From contig OZ034972.1 in assembly GCA_964030785.1 (NCBI GenBank), positions 50,476,538 through 50,540,537 on the forward strand: a stretch of DNA of 64,000 bases, read 5' to 3'. Position 1 is the stretch's first letter; the number at the start of each line of letters is the position of its first letter. The stretch is from Siderastrea siderea. Taxonomy: Eukaryota > Cnidaria > Anthozoa > Scleractinia > Rhizangiidae. The notes below the pieces were generated by a model that worked only from the letters and a program-made list of their open reading frames with translations, was not told the DNA's origin and ran no database searches. Both the position numbers and the translations under genes were made by a program. Positions 33,787-44,692 of the stretch are shown here, one piece after another.

Positions 33787-36700
33787 CAAAGTAGTCCAGA
33801 CAATCATAATAGAACTTCAGCATACGCAACTTAGCCAACTGATACACCACAATTCCGATTTGGAAGGGACGGTTAATCGTAACCTTTTCTTTTCTAAACT
33901 CGATCTCAAACGCGTCCCCGATTTCTTCCATGTCATCGAACCACAGTGACCGTTTCGCTCTGTCGACCTTTCCCTGATGTGTTGTGTAGATAACCCTTGT
34001 TTGCCGCTCTACAGCCTCAATCAGTTTACCGTATGCACTATTACCCAACAGCTTAAACACTTCTGCGAGCAGAGCTTTGTCTGGATCAGCGTCCCTTTTG
34101 CGCCTATTCTCTGTGACTTGGTGAACAAACCAGGGGAAGATTTTTGGTGGTTTATGGTCGATGGTGCGGTACACTGCTGTGATCTTAAGTCCATGATCGA
34201 GGTACCATTCTAACAGCGGAGCATATAGCAAGATTCTCTTTGCAGAAAGCAAACCTAGAAGCTTTTTTTGGCGTGGGAGCAAGGTTCGATTGGTTCGCCT
34301 CAAATAATTTTTCCTATTCTCTGGAATCGCCTGATTTGGGACAATGTTGTTTTGAAACAAAGGAGGAAATTCTTCAAATTTGTCCCACAACTCGTTTGGT
34401 ACCGATATGTCTACCTCCGCAAAGCCAAACCATTTTTTCGTCCGTAGGCGGTATTCAAAATCTGCAACACATTCAGAGGGATCAGAGTAAACTACAATCT
34501 TTTCTTTACCGCAGGGCATATCTTGGAGCATGGTACTAGGATATAAAGCGTTGGCGTCGTACCCAAGCTCTCGCTGGCACAGGCGTGCGTCTTCGTACTT
34601 GTGCGATCGTATCTTTGTTTTACCAACCTCATGGTTTCTTGTGAAAACCAGACTCGGGCCGCCAACGACAGCGTCTTTTAACATGTCATATGCCTCCCTT
34701 TCTGGGGCATACAAGTCGGGTGCGTTGCGTTCCCCCAATGTACCTCGCAAAAGATACCTCAGCTACACACCTGGGAGATAAACTGCGTCTTTAAAAATGT
34801 CAATGCCAAGGTTTGCGTAAAAGCCTCTCATTATTTCTAAAGCTTCCAAAAACGGTCCCACATCAGATTATTATAGTATTCCAACCAGTCGGCAAATGCT
34901 TTCATACCACGTTCTTGAAATATGTGCTGGCAGTCTTTAAACTCTTCGGGTGATAGGACAAATTCGTTTTTTAGTTTTGAAAACCAACACCTATAAGGTG
35001 GTAAACCTTCATTATCTAGTTTGTCCGAGCTGTCGAACCACTCGTATGGTAACCACGATTTTGTCTGACTGCTTCCATATGTTTTGACCCATTTTTCGTA
35101 ACTTGTGCCAGGACCCAGATAATTGATAATGTCAAAGAATTTAAAATTGGGTGTGGTCAAGAACATGATCTTTTCTTGTTTTTTTGCAACAGTCACAGTC
35201 TTCTCACCCCCAACATGGGTTACAAAATACTTTTTAATCAGATTTAAGTCATACTTGCCTGAGTTAAAACCAACCACGGGGATCTGGTTGCACCATTCGT
35301 TAATAGCCAATTGTTGTTTCTTTGGTAACATCTCAAAATCTGTAGGAAAGTATTTTTGTTTGATATCTTCTCTCAAAACTTCTCCTCGCCTTACAACTGT
35401 TTCCCAAAATTTCTATACCAACTCTTCTGGGGCTTTCGAACAAATGTGTTCAGGTTTTCTTTTGAGCGTGTCGGCCAATGATACAGACACGGGGATGTGC
35501 TCGTTTTCAAAGGCTAGATCTTGTGTTGCCAGTTTTTTTGTTGGATCTTGATAGGATTCAAAATCATATACATTTGCATGAGGGAACGCCTCATTTCCCT
35601 TTCTTGGTAAACGATCATTCCACCATGGTCAAAGGGTCTCGTGCTCCCAACGAACAACTAAATTATAACCCGCTGCTTTAATTTCCTCATTTCGGCGCAG
35701 GGTTCTTTGATACGCTTTTTCTCTAGTTATTTTAACCATTAGTCCCTTTTCTTTCTGTTCACAAATAACAACCTCTCTTTCTTTAAGTGAAGGATAACAC
35801 GTTGAACATCCATGGAAATGACAGCTATGATACTGAAATACGGTTTTGCTTTCGTGATGGTAACCATCAACAGGACGTTTGGCAATCATACGCTCGCCTC
35901 CATGACCGCAAGCGTGGTGGTCAGGTGTATGTGAATCCCACGCCGTCTCGACTCATATTCTATCCAACAACAAACTTTGATGCCAAACCTACCTTTCGCA
36001 TAGAACGCGCGTTCAAACGAAGACTGGGGTACAAAGATCTTTTCCCCAGGGCACTTGATTTTGGTTTGACCATTTGTACAACTTTCAGCATGGCGCAAAA
36101 GATGACATAACTTTGTAAATCTTGCATCACACACGCATAAGTGTTTGTAGCCTTTTCCAGATCGGTGATTAAAAAGGCATGTTTTTTAAAAATACCAGTT
36201 GTCATGGGTGGGCTTGTTCTTTCCTCCTCCTGCTCCTTCATCTCCCCCAAATCGTCTTTAAACCAACCCTTTAACGCAAAACCCCCCTACGGTGTCACAT
36301 CATACACAATAATTTCTTGATTGAAATGTTTAGCAATTAATGGACTATGTTGAAATTCTACAATTTCATTTGGAATGTCGTGCAATGTGAAAAATTCTCT
36401 CGCAAGTTTTCTTGTTTTTCGTAGATTATGTTGCTTGTCAGCCCCACGGTGTACTGCTAAACATCGAAACACACAGAGATTATCATCAAAAACATCGAGA
36501 GCAATTAATCCTTTCTTAGTGGGCAACCAATTTGGCAAGCGCCTTTCTCCAACCCTCAGCGGTTGTTGGCCTAAAATAACTTTAATTTGGACCGACAGGT
36601 GCTTTTCAAACACAAATTTTGTGTTCGGTCGGTTAATGTTTTCACCACCCAACCGTCTTTCTTCTTGCTGTTCCAACCACGATTGTGCGTTACCATGAGT

Positions 36701-37111
36701 AACAAACCAAGGACTTTTCTGTCTATCTTGAAACCAAACAAGAGTTTTGTTCGTTTCAATGCTTCTTAGACGATAGATGTAAGAGTAATTTATTTTAAAC
36801 CTGTTGTGAGCAGAGTCACGAATTTTATCCATCATTTGTGAAACTAACAAATTATTTAGATTAGAAAGAAATTGCCATTTGGTAATTTGCCTACCGCGTT
36901 CTTCAAAAACATTGTTATAATTGGCATTTTCAAACCAATTGGGGTGTTGACGGTTGATGAAAGTGTCTGCAACATAATTCTCATTCAAAGGATCAAATTG
37001 TTCAAGAATTTGCTTTCTTCTGTGATCCTTTCTGATGCGAGGTGGGCGTACAGGTTGATACCACCCTCGGCTTAATGGCGGTGGAAGTTTTTCTTGCTCC
37101 TCCGCGGTTAA

Positions 37112-37260
37112 TTTTTTTTTTTGTAATTTGTTTATTTTTTGTTTAATTTATTTTTAATTTTTTTTTTCGGCAACAACACAATACTGTACTTAGGATACAT
37201 TACCTACAGTCACTTAACTTACAATACTTACAAAAAGCAATACAGTACTTACAATACACT
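37112..37260 (-). mobile_element. short L1-like 3' fragment with 10-bp target duplication
   Basis: CCGCGGTTAA occurs at 37102-37111 and again at 37261-37270. Between them, read on the minus strand, is TGTAAGTATTGTAAG-type sequence followed by GTGTTGTTGCC and a long A-rich tail. Both the GTAAGTA words and the TGTTGC-before-poly(A) end resemble the 3' region of the half-LINE at 11.6-12.4 kb. It is a poly(A)-tailed, 5'-truncated retroposon. Confidence 0.8.
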
Positions 37261-37465
37261 CCGCGGTTAATGCCACATCAAAGATTGCCTCTTGTGCTGA
37301 AGTAACAGGAAACGATTGCTTTGCCATCATTATATATATTACTTCAAGAATATTTTACATTCATATACCTTTAAAAGAAATCGGTTCGTCGCGATCACTG
37401 AATTCGTGTGTTTTAATCGCGTGAGCGCGCACAGAATATTTTGTAGTGGTTTAGAAGCTTTTTAA

Positions 37466-38089
37466 GGTGGCTCCCTATAGTTTTATTACCGCGCGCGCGC
37501 TGATGTTGTGAGCTGTAGTAATCTGCGCGCGCTCACATGAAATCGTAAGATTTTCCTGACATTTTATGACGTCAGCATAGCCAAAAAAAGCAAAGTTAAC
37601 AGTGAATTTTCTCGCGTTTCCTTCGGTGAATTTTTTAAAATTTTGCACATTTTGAGATACTAACGTTACCTTCAACATACTATTTTTTGGAGAAATTCTG
37701 TCAGAGCAATTCGGTTTAATGATAAAAAATAAGAAATCACGTGATATCGGTGAAACCGTCTGAACGACACCATATTTTTTCCCCTGCAAAATGTTAGTAA
37801 AAATCATTTTCACAAGATAGGAAAGTTTAAAAAAATTTCACCGAAGGAAAATCAAAATATTAAAGAATAAAGATGAATTAATGGAAAATATCTGTCATTC
37901 TTTAGACGTTTTGTTGTCATGACAACAGCCTATGCCTAAGAAGTAAAAACTAAAAAATAAGTGTAATTATGTTGGTAATCTTACTGGCAAATCTCATGAA
38001 CAAAGATTGCAAGACAACAGAACTAGGCTTTCTTTTGTAACTCTTGCCAGTTCGTATAGTCACTTTTGTAGAAACTCTACGGAGCCACC
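37466..38089. mobile_element. TTAA-flanked element in the right TIR
   Basis: TTAA at 37462-37465 and 38090-38093 brackets GGTGGCTCC...GGAGCCACC. The matching sequence in the left TIR (around 23525) runs straight through with a single TTAA-type site, giving an empty-site control. TTAA duplication fits piggyBac-type transposition. It is non-coding. Confidence 0.85.
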
Positions 38090-38199
38090 TTAAGTCAAAA
38101 TAACCTCTCCAGCAAAACTGCTAGGATTTTGACTCAGCAGTAATCACGTCGATGAAAAAACGTGATTTACTGTATGTATCAACAACTTGATTGTGACAG

Positions 38200-38206
38200 A
38201 AATCTT

Positions 38207-38237
<31 letters not shown>

Positions 38238-38475
38238 CCAGTTAAGTCTTCACTCTTAACAGAGTATTGCAGACTGCTTTAAATAATAAAAATTACAACA
38301 AACAAAACAAACAAACAAAAAATTACTAATCAATATGTAAGATTACACAGGGATTGCCTAAATGAACATGGCGAAGTAGATGCTATAATTTCTGGTGGGA
38401 GATTGTTCCACTGCGCAATAGGCTTCTTTCGATATATTAAAATTCAGCTTGGTAGCGAGGCCTAGAGGACACAAA
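38200..38475 (-). mobile_element. LINE reverse-transcriptase carboxyl fragment
   Basis: A (TTTA)n tract (38206-38238) marks the 3' end on the minus strand. Upstream of it one frame reads FKRSPIAQWNNLPPEIIAS, the terminal W-N-x-L-P box of CR1-like polymerases. It is truncated at about 38475, where a 58-bp inverted repeat begins. Confidence 0.6.
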
Positions 38476-38572
38476 TAAAAGAAATTTTACAAGCATGTTT
38501 ATTCATTTCTTTTGTTTGTGTCCTCTAGGCCTCGCTACCAAGCTGAATTTTAATATATCGAAAGAAGCCTAT
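38418..38572. repeat. 58-bp perfect inverted repeat
   Basis: 38418-38475 and 38515-38572 are exact reverse complements separated by 39 bp (ATAGGCTTCTTTCGATATAT...). The left arm belongs to the LINE fragment; the right arm is an inverted duplicate of it. Confidence 0.9.
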
Positions 38573-38746
38573 CGTCTTAGGGTAAAAATAGTTGTAGTAA
38601 TAATCACATGTACAACGTGGCTGCTCGAATCGATGACCGAGAGACGAGAGCCTGGTGCCCATTCTGCTCTTATGTTCTTTCTGAACACGCGCATGATAAA
38701 ATAAACGCATTGCCGAGACCACCAAGTCAGTCAAACAATAGTTTTA

Positions 38747-39062
38747 CGTTCCTGAGGGCTAAGAAAAATTTTAGACAATAGAAGTTTTTAGCCCACGATC
38801 TCCAGGAGAACCCCCACTTGAAACTGCTACATGCTTGAGATCGCGCGACAACTTCTCGAATGTTCCGGAACCTCCATGTTAGTATATTGGAAAATAAACT
38901 TAAATTCCGACAAAGACAAATTATTTTCTTTCAATTTCTGACAGCGACGTGAGTGTTGTTAAAACACCGACACGGGACATTTTAAATTCAGACAAGCGAC
39001 ACGGGTCCCCCCCCCCCCCCCGCCCCCCACCCCCTCTTCCCTGGCAGGGCCTCACTAATTGG
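38747..39062. repeat. inverted copies of left-flank and left-TIR segments
   Basis: 38747-38880 is the inverted copy of the left-TIR insert at 23586-23720 (CCTGAGGGCTAAGAAAAATT...). 38905-39062 is the inverted counterpart of 23126-23280. The order differs from the left side, so these are probably dispersed repeats rather than a simple TIR extension. A C run lies at 39007-39025. Confidence 0.55.
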
Positions 39063-39640
39063 AAGTCTTTTTCAAAAAAATTATTCTCGGACGTCCTCTT
39101 CGGAGCAGTTTTGCAACACTTCAAGGTTTTGGTGCCTTTTTCTTTCAGTCATGCGATCGATCGTTGTTCCTTTTTTCCTCTTTCCCGTTTGTTTTCTCGT
39201 TGTTTTTTAATTTTTATGGTAACTAGTGATTAGCACTGATTCGTATTGTTTATCACAAATTTCAACGGAAGCGAAACGGAACTGCAGGAACTGCAGCATC
39301 CTGCCTCAAAAATACTATTTCAGTAAGCTTATAATCGTTCAGTTTTCGCGGACATTTCCACTAGCTATGTTATAAAACAATCGGTTTATGCTTTTAGCTG
39401 TGTGTACATCCCCGGGGTACATCGAGTTGTGATGCACTTGGGAAGTTTGGAGAAGCGATACGCACAAAAGCGTCGGAAGACCATGGGAACGAGGCTGCTT
39501 TCCCAGCCCGCGCTAAACCGGCGCCTGGGGACGAGGCAGGCTATTATGGGATATGATACTCAAAAGGATACGTGTCGAGAAACATTTCGGTACTTGCTTT
39601 CAGAAAACGGATTTTGTGTGAACTCAGTTTTGCTGGAAAT

Positions 39641-39793
39641 ATGACAGAAGTTTTAAAGTATAATCTACGTTCCCCTAAAAGGAATTGTAGATCCATGGAA
39701 AGCGATTTTGAGCCCAGGTATGATTTGAGAAAAATGCCCAAAATTTCGGGCGATTTGTCAAGTAGAGTACGTTTCCCTTCATCCGATTCCCAG
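39641..39793 (+). CDS. possible first coding exon, unknown protein
   Basis: ATG at 39641 opens 51 codons (MTEVLKYNLRSPKRN...) that end at a consensus donor (CAG then GTAAGAA, 39794). The peptide is basic with several Arg/Lys-Ser pairs and has no recognisable domain. Further donor-like AG-GTAAG sites at about 40024 and 40224 show no consistent phase with it, so the downstream structure is unresolved. It may be a real gene start or chance. Confidence 0.3.
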
Positions 39794-40299
39794 GTAAGAA
39801 ATAAGCTTTAAGCCTGCTGTTGATTTGTCAGAGGCTTACTAAGTGAAGGAAGAATTTCATATTTAAAAGCTGTTTACTCTAGACTTGTTAGTTTCTTACT
39901 ATTTCACTTTGAATTCGAGGAAAACACGTCGAGGAAAGGAAAACACTCGCCGAGGAAAGAAAAACACAAATCAGAAGTATCAATATGTCAGATGTATTCG
40001 CTAGAATTTCATCCACTTTCACAGGTAAGAATTGTGTTTTACTATTAGTAAGAGCAAAAGTGAGTCGCTTGAAAGATCAATAAACGATATTTCGGTACAG
40101 GGAACATTACGCAAAGAGGCTAGGATATAACCAAGGGTAGGCATAGTAAGTGCCCAAACAGTTAAATAAATGAAATAAAATTCGTCGACTTGAACCCAAG
40201 TACGTACTGTTATAGCCTTCATAAGGTAAGTAATCTCAATATTTTAAAGGAGGCCTGTTATAAACGTCGGGCTATATCAAGCTATGTTCAGCTGTTAAA

Positions 40300-41195
40300 A
40301 TAGGTCTTTGCACAGGGAACGCAAATGCTGTATTAGCTATATCACAATCATTTAATAAAAGTATTGTTATTTACCTGTGTTCCTGTGTCTTTATGAGTCG
40401 TTTTGGAAGGGATTTGAATCAGAACGAAAACGGTTTGCCTCGCCTGTTTCAAATGTTTTCTTGTCTGGCACGTCGTATTAAAACAGGACGCGACAATTAC
40501 ATCCCAAGTAACCATTGCAGGGTTCTTACGGGTCATGGAAAACCTGGAAAGTCATGGAATTTTACAATTTGATTTTCCAGGCCTGGAAAGTCATGGAAAT
40601 TAAGCATTGGTCATGGAAAGTCATGGAAAATGAAGTTCAGCAAGGGTCTTGGACAAAATAGATTTAGCAGTTGCTTTTTCTGTGAATGAAAATTGCAAGA
40701 AGAGAAAATTAACGAGTCATAAACTGGATCCACTTCACCTTTTTTTGTAAACAAAAGGCAAAATTTGGGTCATGAAAAATGTTAAAAGGTCCTGGAAAAG
40801 GTCATGGAAAGTCCTGGAATTTTAAAATGTTAAAGGGTACGAACCCTGCATTAATATTTACTTAAAATTCTCCTCGGTAGAAGAGAGAGAGAAGACAAGT
40901 CTCTCTTCTCTTCTCTTGGCCGTTAATTGAAACCTGAGATTGTCTCCCCAGGAGAGTTATAGTTAATAATACTGGAAACTTGAGATGTAATTGTCGCATC
41001 CTGTTTTAATATGACGTGCTAGACAAGGTAACAATTGAAACCAGCAAGGTGAACTGCCTTCGCTCTGATTCCAGTCCATTCCAAAACGACTCATAAAGAC
41101 ACAGGAACACAGGTAATCAACAATGGTTTTGTTAAATGATTATGGTATAGCTTAGAATGCAGCATTTGTGTTCCCTGTGGTCTTTGCGTGGTTTC
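40300..41195. mobile_element. foldback element with about 200-bp arms
   Basis: The region 40300-40512 (for example ACCTGTGTTCCTGTGTCTTT and ATGAGTCGTTTTGGAA) is mirrored at 40975-41195 with good similarity, including the outer CAGGGAAC.CAAATGCTG word. The centre holds a separate CAGGG element. It is non-coding. Confidence 0.65.
40516..40850. mobile_element. CAGGG-ended MITE inside the foldback
   Basis: TGCAGGGTTCTTAC at the left and GTACGAACCCTGCA at the right form TIRs. The interior repeats GGTCATGGAAAGTC/CCTGGAAAGTCATGGAA. The termini resemble hAT-type ends; no 8-bp target duplication could be matched. Confidence 0.6.
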
Positions 41196-41199
41196 AGAC

Positions 41200-42164
41200 A
41201 TCATCTTGCTTGGGTCCACTTGGTTGACTTTGAACCTTTGTACCCATAATGCCACTCGAAGTCAACAGACTTGTAAAACTGATAGTTCTGTTTACAGCAT
41301 ATCATTATCCTACATGTAATTGAAAATTAGAATATTAAGGTCATTATTACTTCAGTAAATTATAATTTTAAATATTTCCTCATAGAACTTATTTTAGGAA
41401 AGTTTGTTCTGGACCTCAGAAACTTTTTCTCTGCACACAGTGCAGTTTATTTTGGACAAAATGCCTTTAGAATCCCAATGTACTCTTCCTCTGTAGAAAA
41501 CAAGACCTTCACATTTGTCTACTTTTTGTACCTAGTATACTCTTCCTATATAGAGGGAATGCCGTAAATGCCCATGTATAAGCTGCATCCTTAGACAAGC
41601 CACACTATTCAGTAGCGGAACCAACCAGGGTTTCAAAATATGCCAAATTTGGTGTATTTTACAGCAAAAATTTATATGCAACTCCAAAGAATTCTTTGAA
41701 GGAGTCATTTTCACTCCCACCTATAGCCCAGAAATTTTCAGTAGAAGGGTACTGGCAGATTTCTAATTAAATGCATTGTTGCTCTTTTATTGTCTACGAT
41801 CATCTCCGATAGCTACCATTTTGACTGTAAACATCTCTGGTCAGCAGTTCTCCTAGTGCCCCACATATATATGGTGCTATGAAGTACCTACCTGCCATGT
41901 GCTCAAAATGGCATCCTCAGCATGCTCGTTTTTTACAGTATCCTCAAAGAAGAGATGTCTCCCAGAAATGACACATCAGGCTCCCAAAAGAAAATTTTGC
42001 CCAGAATGGACAAAAGAATTCATGTGGCTTCCTTTTCATTTTCTGGCATTCTTTGGATAAATACATGTTCATGTATAGTATGCCAGAATACCTTTGCTTA
42101 TGGCAATGATTTGATTTTATTAATGACAGCCTCGTTGCTTTTCTTAAAAAAGTGATTTTATTTG
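41200..42164. other. no recognisable gene
   Basis: AT-rich spacer with short unrelated open frames. No domain or clear repeat structure. Confidence 0.4.
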
Positions 42165-42168
42165 TTAA

Positions 42169-42813
42169 GGTGATTCCATCGAAAAAGAAGTTGTAATGAG
42201 AATTTGTTGAAACTTTGCACAGTTATTAATTACACCTAGTAAATTAAAAAAACAAAATAAAAAGAGGGGGTCACCGTGTCTGATTTCGCGCTACAGGGCT
42301 GTAGTTTATAGGTACTTTGCCAGCTTTCGACAGCAATATTAAAAAACCTATCCTTGTACCAGAGTTACCCATTACTTTAACAAGGTTGTTACTAGCAATG
42401 AAATATAAGCATTATTCTTATGATAGAAGAACAATATTAAAGTAAAACTTTTTAAAATTGCCGTAAAAATGAAACCAGTGAAATAATGGGCAAATCGAGC
42501 ATCTGTACGGTTCCGGTGAAACGTCTAAAATCTAACTGTAATAGTGAATTAACCCGGCATTTTGCAAAATTGAATAATGAAAAATTCTTCAAATTTGAAT
42601 ATATCATGTAAAGTCGTATTTTACTTAAATAAATGGAATAAAAAAGTGGGGTCACCGAGTTCGTTTGGGAGAAAACGACCATTTATTTCTCTGAACAGCT
42701 AAGCTTTCATAGAAAACCTATCAAGTTCTGAACGCGCGCGCGCTCGTGCGCGCGCTAATCACGCAAAAAATGATGCGCAGAAAGGATGCGCAATGCAATT
42801 GAATGGAATCACC
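42169..42813. mobile_element. TTAA-flanked MITE, GGTGATTCCAT family
   Basis: TTAA (42165-42168 and 42814-42817) flanks GGTGATTCCATCGAAAAAG at the left and ATGGAATCACC at the right. Internal GGGGTCACCG(A)GT words and GCGCGC runs recur in related pieces at 63.0-63.8 kb. It is non-coding. Confidence 0.78.
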
Positions 42814-42929
42814 TTAAGTGACATCTACTAGCTTGCACGTGAAGCATTTTTGTAAATGCCCCTTGACTCCACAGTTTCAAAAATGACTCCCAAGATTTCT
42901 GGAGAAGGAGTCAAACTGACTCCAGTGGG

Positions 42930-43110
42930 TAAGAGAAATTTGTAAAGCCTATCCCAATGTTACAGCAAAGTTCCTCCCCTGGGAATACCAAAGACCTCAT
43001 GAACATCAGTGAATCTACTTGAGAGCTCACAAAAATAACCACAGGAATGTGCTCAACTACACTACAATATCTTGTAGTTGGTATAGCAACCACGAGATAA
43101 AATTATGTAA
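42930..43110 (+). repeat. dispersed repeat family, copy 3
   Basis: It shares GCAAAGTTCCTC, GGGAATACCAAAGA, TGAACATCAG.GAATCT, CCACAGGAATGTGC and AACCACGAGATAAAA, in the same order, with the repeats at 8530-8830 and (inverted) 10005-10310. Confidence 0.6.
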
Positions 43111-43804
43111 ATATGAAGAGGATCTAAAATGAGTGAAGCGTGTAGCTTAGATCAGACGAAGAGGAAAAACAGAAACAAAGCTACAGACTTTCTGGGAAAT
43201 GCTCTAGCACTTCTACAAGCCTGTGGTAGGGTAAATTACACATTTGATTGTAAATTTGTACCGAAATAGCTTTTTAATTGGGAGATTCTTCGTATTCCTT
43301 ACAGTTTTTGTAAACGTTTTGAAAAACATGCATAGTTCGCATCAGCAAATGCTCTTCAAAATAACTTGCACATCGAGCAAAATTGCTTGCGCCTAGCTGC
43401 CCTTGAAGAAAGAATTGAACATGTTTGGTTTTCAGAAATGAATAAAGGCTTGTATTAGTGTGTCTTAGTAAATGTGTTACTTAGAAAAGCTTACTGTCCC
43501 TTCTTCTGTGAATCTTCACTCATGAAATCATGAAATCTGACCTAAACAGACACAAATCCTCTGATGTGGTTTGATTTCATGCGCAAGAAAAAATGAGAAA
43601 ACTCTTGCATAAATGTTCAAAATTTTGACTTTGAGATTGTATTTTTAATGACAACTGGCGTATTTTGTTCAAAAATTAGTAATTTTAACTATTCTAGTTC
43701 AAGTGAGTGCTGTTTTTTTAAGCCTTTAAATTGTCCTTTCTTCCTACTGCACATGGGTTTGTTGGTTATCAACTGGTAATTTAGTGAAGCGATAAAAAAT
43801 GTGC

Positions 43805-44250
43805 GGCCATCAATAGGTTTATCTAGTTCAACTGAGTGAGTAGTGTGACTGTAACCCTATTGACAGCGAAGACTGCAAGTTCAATCAGCAGAATCACCAC
43901 CCACCAAAGAAGGCCCCTGCCTACCAAACCAAAGGTGAGGGTGCCAAGATGGTACGTACCTCTTTCTACAGAGACAATGAGGATCACAGATCTGCAGAGT
44001 GTAAGAAAGTCATAAAACTTAAAATTCTGGCCATCAATAGGTTTATCTAGTTCAACTGAGTGAGTAGTGTGACTGTAACCCTATTGACAGCAAAGACTGC
44101 AAGTTCAATCAGCTGAATCACCACCCACCAAAGAAGGCCTCTGCCTACCAAACCAAAGGTGAGGGTGCCAAGATGGTACGTACCTCTTTCTACAGAGACA
44201 ATGAGGATCACAGATCTGCAGAGTGTAAGAAAGTCATAAAACTTGAAACA
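43805..44250 (+). repeat. 224-bp tandem duplication
   Basis: 43805-44028 and 44029-44250 are near-identical direct repeats starting GGCCATCAATAGGTTTATC, with about a dozen or fewer differences. The period is 224 bp, not a multiple of three. Confidence 0.92.
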
Positions 44251-44692
44251 GTGCAGAAAAATGCACAGGATCAAGACATTGAGCACACAGGTGCCCCAGC
44301 AAGTGCAGGGGTCAACATCGTGGCAGCAAACATCACTCGTCTATTTCTGACAAACTACCCGGTACCTAACAGATGATGTTGGCAACAGGTAAAGGGACTG
44401 TTCTTTACCTGGTAATGGTGGTAGTTGTTGATGATTTCAGGTGTAGATCATTACTGGATACCAGTGCTGGTAGTTCATATGCGTCAGCAGCTCTGATTGA
44501 ATGTCTTATCAAGTGACGAACACATACCAAACACAAACAAATTGAGATGACAGTCTGCTCAGCAATTGAGATGGTCCAAGACTGCACAGTAAAGGTTGTA
44601 AGTGTTGATGGGAAGTTTGAGATGACAACAAGCATTAACATAGTTGACAAGGGCATTTTACTAACTGTCCCAAATCCGAAGTATGAATAACA
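43856..44692 (+). pseudogene. BEL/Pao LTR-retrotransposon gag zinc-knuckle and protease remnant
   Basis: Plus-strand reading through each 224-bp copy gives DCKFNQ.NHHPPKK, then FYRDNEDHRSAECKKVIKLE. This resembles the gag zinc-knuckle region of BEL/Pao elements (H-x-S-x-x-C-x-K-V). Further on (44430-44692) a frame reads RSLLDTSAGSSYASAALI, then after a stop a stretch ending VDKGILLTVPNPKY. That is the retropepsin layout of BEL/Pao, with the active site DTGAGSS changed to DTSAGSS. No reverse transcriptase or LTR was recognised. The remnant is broken by stops and by the duplication. Confidence 0.62.

Larger units (their letters stand above)
31211..37328 (-). pseudogene. protein-primed DNA polymerase B, interrupted
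   Basis: This is the replicative polymerase of the element. The start at 37328 lies inside the right TIR. Order on the minus strand: an amino region with NLCVFRCLAVHRG (near 36475), a C2H2-like finger (CDARF...HAESC, 36120), a restriction-endonuclease-like segment (GYHHESKTVFQYH..FHGC, 35860), exonuclease motif I (YDFES, 35565), motif II (GFNSGKYDLN, 35270), polymerase motif A (GYDANALYPS, 34555), motif B (KLLGNSAYGK, 34045), motif C (DTDS, 31655), and a tail with SKGVSQR. Breaks are a 149-bp L1-like insertion (37112-37260), a stop near 35415, frame changes near 36260, 35890, 35620 and 34790, and a 2083-bp hAT-like insertion (31704-33786) between motifs B and C. It is about 1,340 codons without the insertions. 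Confidence 0.9.
37085..38139 (-). repeat. right Polinton terminal inverted repeat (with insertions)
   Basis: Complementary to 23483-23812. It holds the start of the polymerase gene (to 37328) and is expanded by a 149-bp L1-like piece (37112-37260) and a 624-bp TTAA element (37466-38089). The outer end is GATTTTGACTCAGCA at 38139. Confidence 0.75.

Noticed and set aside
43119..43222. Short frame from ATG 43119 ending at a GTAAAT donor-like site
   Set aside because: Only about 34 codons, no domain, no partner exon, and directly adjacent to a dispersed repeat.
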